A DNA stretch of 41,614 nt from Sphingomonas sp. (GTDB taxonomy: Bacteria > Pseudomonadota > Alphaproteobacteria > Sphingomonadales > Sphingomonadaceae): NCBI GenBank assembly GCA_002707985.1, contig PAOI01000010.1, positions 1-41,614 on the forward strand, read 5' to 3'. Under the pieces are notes generated by a model. The model ran no database searches, was not told where the DNA came from, and saw nothing but the letters and a program-made list of their open reading frames with translations. Positions 1-11,241 of the stretch are shown piece after piece (position 1 is the first letter of the stretch; each line of letters opens with the position of its first letter). A program made the translations under genes and the position numbers.

Positions 1-153
1 GAAGCGGAGATGGTCGAGCTGGTCGCGCGGGTGCGGATGGCCGGGATCGATTCGGTGCTGGTTTCGGTTGATCTGATCGCCGAAGACCTGCTCACCGGGG
101 AACGGCGCGAAGCGGCGACGGCACGCTTCACGATGGTCGCAGTGAAAAGCTGA
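1..153 (+). CDS. C-terminal end of a hotdog-fold acyl-CoA thioesterase (partial)
   Basis: The open frame enters from the left edge and stops with TGA at 151-153, so only the last 50 residues are visible. They contain the pattern EDLLTGERR followed by ATARFTMVAV. This resembles the last strand and helix of YciA/acyl-CoA hydrolase-type hotdog thioesterases, which hydrolyse acyl-CoA to free acid and CoA. The catalytic N-terminal part lies outside the window, so substrate range cannot be judged. It converges on the methyltransferase gene, with only 3 bases between the two stop codons. Confidence 0.6.
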   Translation, partial: EAEMVELVARVRMAGIDSVLVSVDLIAEDLLTGERREAATARFTMVAVKS

Positions 154-156
154 GCC

Positions 157-1029
157 TCAGTCGCGGCTCCAGCGGGCGAAGATCGCGGTGGGCAGCAATA
201 GCCCCCGCGATTCCTCGCGCACGGTCAGCTCGCCGCATTCCACCACGCCGCCATGATCGGCGAAATGCTGGCGAACCAGTTCACCGATCGCGAGCGCCGA
301 CATCCGCACGGCATAGACCGTGAGGAACAGGAAGCGCGAATTGGCGTCGAGCAGCTTCGCCGTATCGGCGATCAGCCCCGGCAGGCTTTCCTCCAGCTTC
401 CACACTTCGCCATTGGGACCGCGCCCCCATTTGGGCGGATCGAGGATGATCCCGTCATAACGCCGCCCGCGGCGTACTTCGCGCGCAGTGAATTTGGCGG
501 CATCGTCGATCATCCATCGGACCGGATTATCCTCCATGCCCGAAAGCGCGGCATTGGCCTTGCCCTCGGCCACCGACTTCTTCGACGCATCGACATGCGT
601 CACTTTGGCGCCCGCCGCCGACAGCGCGAGCGTGCCGACCCCGGTATAGCCGAACAGGTTCATGCATTCGGGCTCCTGCGCGCCGTCCAGCCGGTCGCGC
701 ATCCAGTCCCATACCGGTGCCATGTCGGGGAAGAAGCCGAGATGGCGGAACGGCGTGGTCTGCGCCGTGAAGGCCACTTCCTTCCAGCGCAGCGGCCACC
801 CTTCGCGCGGGACCGGCTTGTGATATTGCCAGCGACCGCCGCCATCCTCGTCCGAACCGGGGACGAATTCGGCATGCGCGTCCCAATCGTCGGTCGCCGG
901 CGCCCACATCGCCTGGGGTTCGGGACGGATGAAGCGATAATCGCCATAGCGTTCGAGCTTGCGGCCATGGCCGCAATCGATCAGGCCATAATCGGCCCAG
1001 GGTTCGCCGGTAAGGGTGACCAGTTGCAT
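157..1029 (-). CDS. Class I SAM-dependent methyltransferase, RlmI-like
   Basis: A 290-residue protein with a Rossmann-type methyltransferase domain in its second half. Motif I is at about 124-140 (NLFGYTGVGTLALSAAGA), followed by the acidic strand end VTHVDASK (about 143-150). The catalytic loop ILDPPKWGRGP lies at about 195-205. A DPPK-type motif and this layout are typical of the RlmI/YccW group that methylates cytosine in 23S rRNA. The usual N-terminal PUA domain and second catalytic cysteine motif of true RlmI are not evident, so the target is uncertain; a role on rRNA is inference. The ATG start at 1029 is the first methionine of the open frame. It lies downstream of thrC on the same strand, separated by a REPIN-like repeat. 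Confidence 0.8.
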   Translation of the reverse strand: MQLVTLTGEPWADYGLIDCGHGRKLERYGDYRFIRPEPQAMWAPATDDWDAHAEFVPGSDEDGGGRWQYHKPVPREGWPLRWKEVAFTAQTTPFRHLGFFPDMAPVWDWMRDRLDGAQEPECMNLFGYTGVGTLALSAAGAKVTHVDASKKSVAEGKANAALSGMEDNPVRWMIDDAAKFTAREVRRGRRYDGIILDPPKWGRGPNGEVWKLEESLPGLIADTAKLLDANSRFLFLTVYAVRMSALAIGELVRQHFADHGGVVECGELTVREESRGLLLPTAIFARWSRD

Positions 1030-1043
1030 AGTCGCTCCAATGC

Positions 1044-1131
1044 CCGTTTGCCCTTAGCTTGTCGAAGGGCAGTTCTTCCTGTGGCCGAATCAGAAAGAAG
1101 AACAGGGCTTCGACAGGCTCAGCCCAAACGG
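1044..1131. repeat. REPIN-like inverted repeat pair
   Basis: Two 37-base arms (1044-1080 and 1095-1131) are inverted copies with 29 of 37 positions matching. Each arm also folds on itself: GCCCTT at 1050-1055 pairs with AAGGGC at 1065-1070, and GGGCT at 1105-1109 pairs with AGCCC at 1121-1125. The arms differ mainly at these stem positions and the changes are compensatory, so each small hairpin is kept. The shared core TGTCGAAG is, from general familiarity, common in sphingomonad intergenic repeats. Lying between thrC and the next gene on the same strand, it could end or stabilise the thrC transcript. Confidence 0.75.
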
Positions 1132-1138
1132 CTTGTCC

Positions 1139-2539
1139 TTAGCGTTTCGGTACCGCGCGGGCGGCGATATATTCGGTGACCGCTTCGAACGTGCCCGGCA
1201 GCACGTCGTAACGTTCCTGCCGCTCGAACAGGTCACCGACGCGACCGGGCAGCGACGCACGGCTGCCGGTGGCCCGCTCGACCGCTTCGGGGAACTTCGC
1301 CGGATGCGCCGTTGCCAGCGTCACTACCGGCGTGGCGGCGTCGATGCCGGAACGGCGCGCGGCGGCTAGGCCGATTGCCGTATGCGGATCGATCACATTA
1401 CCAGCCTCGGACGCGGCCCAGCGCATCGCTTCGCTCATCTGCGCGGGCTCGACCCGGTCGCTGACGAACAGCGCGGACGCGCCGTCGCGCTGCGCATTGG
1501 TGAGCTGCATCGCGCGGCTCGATTCGACCCCGCGCATCTGGTCTGCCATCGCACTGCCGTCGCGGCCCGCCAGATCGAACAGCAGCCGCTCGAAATTCGA
1601 GCTCACCTGAATGTCCATCGACGGCGCGGCAGTGGGCGTCACTGTGCCGGTCGAATAATCGCCGGTGGAAAGCGCGCGGTGGAGGATGTCGTTGACGTTG
1701 GTCGCGACGATCAGCTTCGCGACCGGCAGCCCCATCTTTGCCGCGACATAGCCCGCGAAGACGTCGCCGAAATTGCCGGTGGGGACGGAGAAGGCAACTT
1801 CGCGTTCGGGCGCGCCGAGCCGGACGGCGGCGTAGAAATAATAGACCACCTGCGCCATCAGCCGCGCCCAGTTGATCGAATTGACTGCCGACAGCTGGAA
1901 CCGGCCGGAGAAGGCCGGATCGTTGAACATCGCCTTCACCAGCGCCTGTGCGTCGTCGAAACTGCCTTCGATCGCGATGTTATGGACGTTCGGCGCCAGC
2001 ACCGTCGTCATCTGGCGGCGCTGGACGTCGCTCACCCGCCCCTTGGGGTGGAGCATGAAGATGTCGACGCCTTCGCGCCCGGCAACTGCATCGATCGCTG
2101 CGCTGCCGGTATCGCCCGAGGTCGCGCCGACGATCGTCAGGTGCGTCGTGCTGCCCTTCAGGAACTTCTCGAAGAAGCGGCCGAGCAATTGCAGCGCCAC
2201 ATCCTTGAACGCCAGCGTCGGGCCATGGAACAGCTCGAGCAGCCAATGCTGCTGATCGAGCTGGACCAGCGGCGTCACCGCCGCGTGCGAAAAGCGGCCA
2301 TAGGCGCGCGTGCACAGGTCGCGCAGTTCGTCCTCGGTCAGATCCTCGCCGACGAACGGCAGCATCACCCGAATGGCGGTTTCGACATAGGAGAGGCCGC
2401 GCAGCACGGCGATCTCTTCGGCGGAAAAGGCCGGCCAGGTTTCGGGGATATAGAGTCCGCCATCGGCCGCCAGGCCGGTCAGCGTGACGTCGCGAAAGCC
2501 GAGCGATGGCGCGGCGCCTCTGGTGCTCTGATAGCGCAT
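1139..2539 (-). CDS. thrC: Threonine synthase
   Basis: A 466-residue pyridoxal-phosphate enzyme that converts O-phospho-L-homoserine to L-threonine, the last step of threonine synthesis in the cytoplasm. The N-terminus (MRYQSTRG, then GLAADGGLYIPE) is typical of long bacterial ThrC. The PLP-binding lysine is expected at about residue 112 in HGPTLAFKDVALQLL, and GATSGDTGSAAI forms the phosphate-binding loop. The frame stays open upstream to 2815, but the extra residues do not resemble ThrC and fall inside a repeat element, so the ATG at 2539 was chosen. No clear Shine-Dalgarno sequence precedes it. In sphingomonads this gene commonly follows the SURF1 gene; here SURF1 lies 22 kb away. Confidence 0.95.
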   Translation of the reverse strand: MRYQSTRGAAPSLGFRDVTLTGLAADGGLYIPETWPAFSAEEIAVLRGLSYVETAIRVMLPFVGEDLTEDELRDLCTRAYGRFSHAAVTPLVQLDQQHWLLELFHGPTLAFKDVALQLLGRFFEKFLKGSTTHLTIVGATSGDTGSAAIDAVAGREGVDIFMLHPKGRVSDVQRRQMTTVLAPNVHNIAIEGSFDDAQALVKAMFNDPAFSGRFQLSAVNSINWARLMAQVVYYFYAAVRLGAPEREVAFSVPTGNFGDVFAGYVAAKMGLPVAKLIVATNVNDILHRALSTGDYSTGTVTPTAAPSMDIQVSSNFERLLFDLAGRDGSAMADQMRGVESSRAMQLTNAQRDGASALFVSDRVEPAQMSEAMRWAASEAGNVIDPHTAIGLAAARRSGIDAATPVVTLATAHPAKFPEAVERATGSRASLPGRVGDLFERQERYDVLPGTFEAVTEYIAARAVPKR

Positions 2540-2582
2540 GGTGGGCGATCGCTTAGCGGCGGGGGCGCCGGGCGGCAAGGAA

Positions 2583-2850
2583 CTAGGTCGTGAGCCCATA
2601 AACGGCACCGCCGAGGCGCCGGAATGGCGAACATATCGGGCAAAGGCGGCCGCCGGGGGGCTGGGCGCCCTTCCAAGGCCGCTTTGGGCCGAGATGGAAG
2701 CCATTCCGGCGTCCCGAAGGGATTTGACCAAAATGGCTTCGCGCTGCGTCGGCAGACCTTGAAATATCGCATATTCCTGCGGCCTGCCTCCTTGCGCCGG
2801 GCCATTTTGTCTCAAACCTCGACGGCGTCGTTTATGGGTTCACGGCCTGG
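2583..2850. mobile_element. MITE-like element with 34-bp terminal inverted repeats
   Basis: The ends 2583-2616 and 2817-2850 are inverted copies with 28 of 34 matches, and all six differences are transitions. The interior holds two further inverted pairs: a perfect 12-bp pair (2617-2628 with 2700-2711) and a 9-bp pair (2729-2737 with 2801-2809). No convincing gene lies inside. The outward-facing end CGTTTATGGGTTCACG resembles CGTTTATGAGTCTACG at 24866-24881, the end of the IS5-type transposase remnant on the other side of the catabolic region. It therefore looks like a small non-autonomous element related to that IS, which is inference. It fills the gap between thrC and ligI, and no target duplication was identified with confidence. 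Confidence 0.55.
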
Positions 2851-2854
2851 AATG

Positions 2855-4768
<1,914 letters not shown>

Positions 4769-4772
<4 letters not shown>

Positions 4773-5440
4773 ATGTACTTCAGCCCCTGGGCCTCAAGCC
4801 GTTCGCGCATCTTGTACATGTCGAGTCCGAGCTCGCCCTGGGCGAGCCGCTCGCGCTTATCGCTCTCATTCGCTTCACGATTGCGAGCCGCTTCGAGAAC
4901 GGTTTCTGCGTTGGCGCGCTTCACCACGCACACCCCGTCGTCATCGGCAACGATGACGTCTCCCGCCTCGACATGCGCGCCAGCGCAGACCACAGGCACG
5001 TTCACGCTACCGAGCGTGTTCTTGACCGTCCCTTGCGCGAAAACAGCCTTTGACCAAACCGGAAAGCCCATACCGGTAAGGTCGCGCACGTCGCGCACGC
5101 CGGCGTCGATAATCAGACCACGACATCCGCGCGCCATGGCGCTGGTCGCCAGCAGGTCGCCGAAATACCCGTCCTCGCAAGGGGAGGTCGGGGCGAGCAG
5201 CAGGACATCGCCCACCTGCAGTTGCTCGATCGCGACATGGACCATCCAGTTGTCGCCGGGCGGAGAACTGATCGTCACTGCGCTCCCGGCAATCCGCGCG
5301 CCTGGATAAATGGGCCGCATGTAGCTCGCGAGCAACCCGGTGCGCCCCTGCGCTTCGTGTACCGTCGCAACCCCGCACTGCGCGAGGCCGTCGATCACCG
5401 CACGGTCGGCCCGCTCGATTTGCTGCACTACAACGCCCAC
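4769..5440 (-). CDS. ligK: 4-carboxy-4-hydroxy-2-oxoadipate aldolase / oxaloacetate decarboxylase
   Basis: A 223-residue RraA-like class II aldolase that splits 4-carboxy-4-hydroxy-2-oxoadipate into pyruvate and oxaloacetate, the final step of the lig pathway. Visible family motifs are GPGDN-like [10 protein letters not shown] (about 59-68), the metal/substrate loop [10 protein letters not shown] with Arg116-Asp117, and [14 protein letters not shown]. The frame is open to 5494, but the GTG at 5440 has a good Shine-Dalgarno sequence (GGAGAG, 5 bases upstream) and yields the family's normal N-terminus [12 protein letters not shown]. It is the first gene of the minus-strand unit and is divergent from the LysR gene at 5538. 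Confidence 0.92.
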
Positions 5441-5462
5441 GATAACTCTCCTGTATCCGAGA

Positions 5463-5477
5463 GCTGTTTGGAACAGC
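5463..5477. promoter_or_regulatory. Candidate operator in the ligK / lysR divergent gap
   Basis: A perfect dyad, GCTGTT-TGG-AACAGC, lies in the 97-base gap between divergent ligK and the LysR gene, 23 bases upstream of the ligK start. A looser dyad, GCAT-N6-ATGC, lies at 5512-5525 nearer the regulator. Divergent LysR regulators usually bind such dyads. Binding and the promoter positions are inferred and no clear -35/-10 pair was found. Confidence 0.35.
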
Positions 5478-5537
5478 GTCGGCAGAGGCTCCAACGCGAA
5501 CTATGGACGATGCATAAGAAAATGCTAATCCCCATGT

Positions 5538-6677
5538 GTGAGCGACGCCCTTCCCAATATCCGTCAGTTCGCTGCGTTCGCCGCAGTGTACGACAGCGGT
5601 TCCGTCACTCGTGCGACTGACGTCGTCCATCTGACTCAATCCGCACTGACCCAGGCGCTGGCGCGTCTGGAAAGCGAGCTTGGCTGCCGGCTTTTCGAAC
5701 GCCGCGCGGGGGGAATGACCCCGACGGCGCCTGCCGATCTGCTCGCGCCGCGCGTGCGGGCTGCGCTGGACCGCATCGGTTCGCGCCGAGTCACCGCTGC
5801 ACAAATCCGTGCCTTTCTCGCCGTTGCCGCCGCCGGAAGCTATCCGGGCGCAGCCGAGCGCACCGGTCTTGCACCTGCCTCGCTGCACCGGGCGGTCGGA
5901 GACCTCCAGCTTGCTCTGGGAGAGCGCCTCGTCGAACGGCGGGGGCGCTATGTCTCGCTGACGCGAAAAGGCATCGAAAGGGCACGCGGATTTCGCCTTG
6001 CCCTCGCCGACCTGCGGAGCGGGGTCGCCGAGGTTGACGACTGGCTAGGGCGCGCAAAGGGTCGGATCGTGATCGGCGCGATGCCGCTGTCCCGTGCTCG
6101 CTGGCTGCCCGCTGCGATCGTGCGACACGTTGCCGGATTTCCGGACTGCGAAATCGCAGTGATTGAAGGCAGTCACGACGAACTCGCCGGACCTTTGCGC
6201 GATGGGGAGATAGACATCCTGCTCGGCGCGCTGCGTCCCGCGACCGCGCATGACGATCTGGCGAACGAGGCGGCGTTCGTCGATCGTCCGAAGATAATAG
6301 CGCGCCGATCGCATCCCCTAAGTAAAACCGGCGCTCTCACGGCGGATGACCTGCACGCCTATCCCTGGGTCCTGCCAGCGCAGTCGACCCCGCTGCGTCG
6401 GTTTTGGGCGGAGCTGCTGCTTGGCGATCTTCCGCATGTCGCGATCGAATGCGGATCGGTTCTGGCCATCCGCGAGATCCTGCTTGAGACCGACAACCTC
6501 ACGCTGCTGTCGTCCGACCAGGTGCGGGTCGAGATTGATGCAGGGTTGCTGGTTGCGTTCGATCCGCCAAGGCCTGTGTCCCGCCAGATCGGCATAACGA
6601 CCCGCCGCGACTGGCATCCGACGCGCCAGCAGCGGGCTTTCATAGAAGCGCTGCGCGAGGTTGCGAAGGACTATTAG
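5538..6677 (+). CDS. LysR-type regulator with two tandem HTH domains
   Basis: A 379-residue transcription factor. Residues 8-67 form a typical LysR winged helix (IRQFAAFAAVYDSGSVTRAT, then HLTQSALTQALARLE). Residues 85-145 form a second, complete LysR-like HTH (AQIRAFLAVAAAGSYPGAAE, then LAPASLHRAVGDLQ). A LysR effector-binding domain follows from about 175 to the end. Ordinary LysR proteins have one HTH and about 300 residues, so the extra 75 residues equal one duplicated DNA-binding domain. The GTG at 5538 gives the natural N-terminus; no strong ribosome-binding site is visible. Position between the two lig arms suggests it controls them and senses a pathway intermediate, which is inference. 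Confidence 0.85.
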   Translation: MSDALPNIRQFAAFAAVYDSGSVTRATDVVHLTQSALTQALARLESELGCRLFERRAGGMTPTAPADLLAPRVRAALDRIGSRRVTAAQIRAFLAVAAAGSYPGAAERTGLAPASLHRAVGDLQLALGERLVERRGRYVSLTRKGIERARGFRLALADLRSGVAEVDDWLGRAKGRIVIGAMPLSRARWLPAAIVRHVAGFPDCEIAVIEGSHDELAGPLRDGEIDILLGALRPATAHDDLANEAAFVDRPKIIARRSHPLSKTGALTADDLHAYPWVLPAQSTPLRRFWAELLLGDLPHVAIECGSVLAIREILLETDNLTLLSSDQVRVEIDAGLLVAFDPPRPVSRQIGITTRRDWHPTRQQRAFIEALREVAKDY

Positions 6678-6739
6678 CAGAAAATAATACCCGGTTCGTC
6701 CTATTCATTGGTCCTGGGCAATCGTCGTCGGCACAGCTT

Positions 6740-7555
6740 ATGGCCATGGACTTGCCAATGGCGATCATCGGGTTCGGAGAGGCTGCAAGCACCTTTGCGC
6801 GCGCCGCCGGCTGGGGTGCCGGGGCGGTTGCCTTCGACATCGACCCAGCACGACGGGCCGTTATGGCACGTGCAGGGATAGGCGCGGCGGAAAGCGCCCG
6901 CGCGGCCGTAGAGGGCAGTCACGTCATCCTTTCATTGGTGACGGCCGGGAACGCGCTTGCGGCTGTGCACCAGGGTGCGCCGCATATCGCGAGCGGCGCC
7001 CTATGGCTGGACATGAACTCGGTCGCTCCCGAGACGAAGCGCGCGGCGGCTGCGGAAATCCAGGCGGCGGGCGGACGGTATGTGGATGTCGCCGTGCTTG
7101 CACCGGTCGATCCTGCTCGCATGGCGGTGCCGCTTCTCGTCTCTGGTCCGCATGCCGGATTCGCCTGTGAGACCCTCGGCCGTATCGGTTTCACCAATGT
7201 GCGCACTGTCGGCGCCGAAGTCGGGAGGGCCTCTGCGATCAAGATGATCCGCTCCGTGATGGTCAAGGGAATCGAAGCTCTGACCGATGAGATGATGGCG
7301 GGGGCAGAGGCCGCGGGGGTCGCCGAGGAAGTTCTCGCTTCGCTCGACGCATCGGACAGCCCGCAGAGATGGTCGGTCCGCGCCGCCTACAACCGCGAGC
7401 GCATGGCCACCCATGGTTTGCGCCGGGCGGAGGAGATGAAAGAGGCCGCACGGACCCTTCGCGCGCTCGGCGTCGATCCGGTCATGACCGACGGGACCGT
7501 GCAACGCCAGCAGGCGGCTGCCAATCCCCGCATCGCCTCGAGGGACGCGGCATGA
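6740..7555 (+). CDS. NAD(P)-binding beta-hydroxyacid dehydrogenase-like protein with DUF1932 C-terminus
   Basis: A 271-residue protein with an N-terminal Rossmann domain (AIIGFGEAASTFA, about 8-20). This is the 6-phosphogluconate/3-hydroxyisobutyrate dehydrogenase pattern. The C-terminal helical region, from about 190, matches the DUF1932 type, with the conserved lysine region SAIKMIRSVMVKG. Members reduce or oxidise small hydroxy acids with NAD(P). It overlaps ligJ in ATGA and is the first gene of the plus-strand lig arm, so a substrate from protocatechuate or related hydroxy-acid metabolism is likely. Which step it catalyses is unknown; LigC, not this protein, is the expected aldehyde dehydrogenase. 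Two nearby ATG codons (6740 and 6746) are possible starts. Confidence 0.75.
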   Translation: MAMDLPMAIIGFGEAASTFARAAGWGAGAVAFDIDPARRAVMARAGIGAAESARAAVEGSHVILSLVTAGNALAAVHQGAPHIASGALWLDMNSVAPETKRAAAAEIQAAGGRYVDVAVLAPVDPARMAVPLLVSGPHAGFACETLGRIGFTNVRTVGAEVGRASAIKMIRSVMVKGIEALTDEMMAGAEAAGVAEEVLASLDASDSPQRWSVRAAYNRERMATHGLRRAEEMKEAARTLRALGVDPVMTDGTVQRQQAAANPRIASRDAA

Positions 7556-8577
7556 GCCTGATTATCGACTGCCACGGACACTATACCGTCCTGCCCAAGG
7601 CGCACGACGAATGGCGGGAGGCGCAGAAGGCGGCTTTCCGCGCCGGGACCGAATGCCCGCCCTATCCCGAGATTCCCGACGACGAGATTCGCCGCACGAT
7701 TGAGGACAACCAGCTCAAGCTGGTCAAGGAGCGCGGCGCCGACTTCACCATTTTTTCCCCGCGTGCCAGCGCCATGGCCCCGCATGTCGGCGACCAGGCT
7801 GTGGCGAGCGAATGGGCGCGGCGCTGCAACGACCTAATATATCGGGTTACCCAGCTTTTCCCCGACACCTTCATCGGGGGCTGCATGCTCCCGCAAAGCC
7901 CGAAGTCCGACCTGTCGGAGAGCGTGAAGGAACTGCGCCGCTGCGTCGAGGAGTTGGGCTTCGTCGTCTGCAACCTCAATCCCGATCCCGGCGGTGGCCA
8001 CTTTACCCACCCCCCGCTGACCGACGAATACTGGTTCCCGATCTATGAGGCGATGTGCGAGCTTCAGGTCCCGGCGATGATCCACGTCTCGGGCAGCTGC
8101 AACCCGGCGATGCATGCGACCGGCGGCTACTATCTCGCGGCGGACACGGTCGCGTTCATGCAACTGCTTCAGGGCGATCTTTTCGGCCGTTTCCCCGACC
8201 TCAAGCTGATCATTCCCCACGGCGGCGGGGCGGTGCCCTATCACTGGGGTCGCTATCGCGGGCTGGCCGACATGCTCAAGCAGCCCGACATCGAACAGCA
8301 CCTGATGAACAACATATTCTTCGACACCTGCGTCTATCACCAGCCGGGCATCGATCTGCTGGCCGAGGTGATCGCCAACAAGAACATCCTGTTCGGCAGC
8401 GAGATGGTCGGCGCGGTGCGCGGCATCGATCCGCAGACCGGCCACTATTTCGACGACACCAAACGCTATGTCGATGCGCTCGACATCGGCGAAGAGGAAC
8501 GCGGCATGATCTTCGAGGGCAATGCCCGCCGGGTCTACCCTCGTCTCGACGCGATGCTGAAGGCGCGCGGGTTATGA
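7552..8577 (+). CDS. ligJ: 4-oxalomesaconate hydratase
   Basis: A 341-residue amidohydrolase-superfamily hydratase, the same length as the SYK-6 enzyme as I recall it. It adds water to 4-oxalomesaconate, forming 4-carboxy-4-hydroxy-2-oxoadipate. The start MSLIIDCHGHY carries His8 and His10; MIHVSGSCN and LIIPHGGGAVPYHWGR hold further histidines, and LFGSEMVGAVRGIDP is characteristic of LigJ. The open frame extends upstream, but the ATG at 7552 overlaps the preceding stop codon (ATGA) and gives the canonical N-terminus. The ATGA overlap with the next gene continues the operon. Confidence 0.93.
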   Translation: MSLIIDCHGHYTVLPKAHDEWREAQKAAFRAGTECPPYPEIPDDEIRRTIEDNQLKLVKERGADFTIFSPRASAMAPHVGDQAVASEWARRCNDLIYRVTQLFPDTFIGGCMLPQSPKSDLSESVKELRRCVEELGFVVCNLNPDPGGGHFTHPPLTDEYWFPIYEAMCELQVPAMIHVSGSCNPAMHATGGYYLAADTVAFMQLLQGDLFGRFPDLKLIIPHGGGAVPYHWGRYRGLADMLKQPDIEQHLMNNIFFDTCVYHQPGIDLLAEVIANKNILFGSEMVGAVRGIDPQTGHYFDDTKRYVDALDIGEEERGMIFEGNARRVYPRLDAMLKARGL

Positions 8578-8867
8578 GCGTCGTGGTGACCGGACATGCT
8601 TCGTGCGAAAAGGGCGCGCGCTATATCCAGCAACTGGTCAAGCACTGGTCGCACAAATTCGATGCCGCGTTCGCCGAGGAAGCGGGCGAGGTCACGTTCT
8701 CGGATACCGCCAGCGTCCGCTTCGCGGCGAATGCAAAAGGCATCGATATCGCGCTGACCACAGCGGATGCCGCCGAGGCCGAACGGATGCGCGGGGTCAT
8801 CGAAAAGCATCTCGACCGGTTCGCGTTTCGCGAAGCGCCGCTGGCGTTCGAATGGAACGAGACATGA
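8574..8867 (+). CDS. Small DUF2218-family protein
   Basis: A 97-residue protein with the DUF2218 pattern: GARYIQQLVKHWSHKF near the start, a central beta region with VTFSDTASVRF, and a C-terminal HLDRFAFREAPLAFEW. Relatives are often annotated only as DUF2218 and some lie near iron-related genes; no biochemical role is established to my knowledge. It is embedded between ligJ and the vanA-like gene with ATGA overlaps on both sides, so it is co-translated with catabolic enzymes. No signal peptide or membrane segment is visible. A role supporting iron supply or the Rieske enzyme is possible but speculative. Confidence 0.8.
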   Translation: MSVVVTGHASCEKGARYIQQLVKHWSHKFDAAFAEEAGEVTFSDTASVRFAANAKGIDIALTTADAAEAERMRGVIEKHLDRFAFREAPLAFEWNET

Positions 8868-9915
8868 CCGGCATCGAAACCAAGCCCGTCACCTGGATCG
8901 AGAACGCCTGGTACGTCGCTGCCTGGGATTACGAGATCGATCGGCAGCCGCTTGCCCGCACCATCTGCGGCACGCCGATGATGTTTTATCGCAAGCTGGA
9001 CCGCAGTGTCGTCGCCATGCGCGATGCCTGTCCGCACCGCTTGTTGCCTTTGTCATTGGGCATTCGCGAGGGCGATTCCATTCGCTGCAAATATCACGGC
9101 CTGAAGCTCGGACCGGATGGAGTGGCCGAGGAAATGCCGCTGACGTCGGAGAAGGTAAACACCCGCATCTGTGCCGAGACCTATGTCACGCACGAGCGGT
9201 ATCGTTTCGTCTGGGTGTGGGTCGGCGAAAAGGCGCTGGCCGACCTTTCCTCGATCCCCGACCTGTCGCCTTGCGATGACGAAGGCTGGGTGCATGATGG
9301 CGGGTATTATCACGTCGCGTGCGATTACCGGCTGATGGTCGATAATCTGATGGACCTGACTCACGAGACACACGTTCATTCGGGCTCGATCGGCCAGCCC
9401 GAAATTATGGAGGCAACGCTCGAAAGCCGGACTGAGGGCGATGTCGTTTATCTGTCGCGCTGGATGCCGGACATTGATGCACCGCCGTTCTGGCGCGGGG
9501 CGTTGAAGAAGGACGGCAACGTCGATCGCTGGCAAATCTGCAAATTCCAGTTGCCGTCGGCGGTGATGATCGACGTCGGCGTCGCGCCGGTGGGCGCGGG
9601 CGCGACGTTGGAGCATCACGACCAGGGCGTTCGCGGGATGGTGATCGATTTCATGACGCCGGAGACGCACAGCTCGCATCACTATTTCTGGGGCATGGCC
9701 CGGAATTTCGACATCGATGATGCGGGGTTCACGGCCCGGTTTCGAACACAGCAGGGCGGCGTCTTTTCCGAAGACAAGGAAATCCTCGAGGCGCAGCAAC
9801 GGTCGATCGCGGCCAACCCCGGCCTGAAACTCAACGCCTATTCGATCGATCAGGGCGGCGTGCGCGCCCGGCGCGTGATCGGGGCGGCGATCCGGCAGCA
9901 AAACGAGACCGCATC

Positions 9916-9919
<4 letters not shown>
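8864..9919 (+). CDS. Rieske oxygenase, vanillate O-demethylase oxygenase subunit (VanA-like)
   Basis: A 351-residue Rieske non-haem iron oxygenase. The Rieske [2Fe-2S] ligands are C56-x-H58 and C75-x2-H78 (ACPHRLLPLSLG, then CKYHGL). The mononuclear iron site is D164-x2-H167-x4-H172 in NLMDLTHETHVHSGSIG. VanA-typical stretches include YYHVACDYRLMVDN, PPFWRGAL and YFWGMARNF. VanA removes the methyl group of vanillate, giving protocatechuate and formaldehyde, which fits its place just upstream of ligAB. VanA needs a ferredoxin-type reductase (VanB), and none is present in the window. The substrate could instead be another methoxylated aromatic acid such as syringate or 3-O-methylgallate. Confidence 0.85.
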
Positions 9920-11222
<1,303 letters not shown>

Positions 11223-11241
11223 TCCCTAACGGAGACACCGC

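Noticed and set aside
1382..2593. A 403-codon plus-strand frame opposite thrC
   Set aside because: It is the reverse frame of threonine synthase; the sequence is Arg/His/Gln-rich and unlike any protein family.
2540..2815. N-terminal extension of threonine synthase by 92 residues
   Set aside because: The extra residues fall in the inverted-repeat element, resemble no ThrC sequence, and the ATG at 2539 gives the standard N-terminus.
5441..5494. LigK start at the upstream ATG (18 residues longer)
   Set aside because: The GTG at 5440 has a good ribosome-binding site and the correct family N-terminus; the extension would cover the presumed operator.
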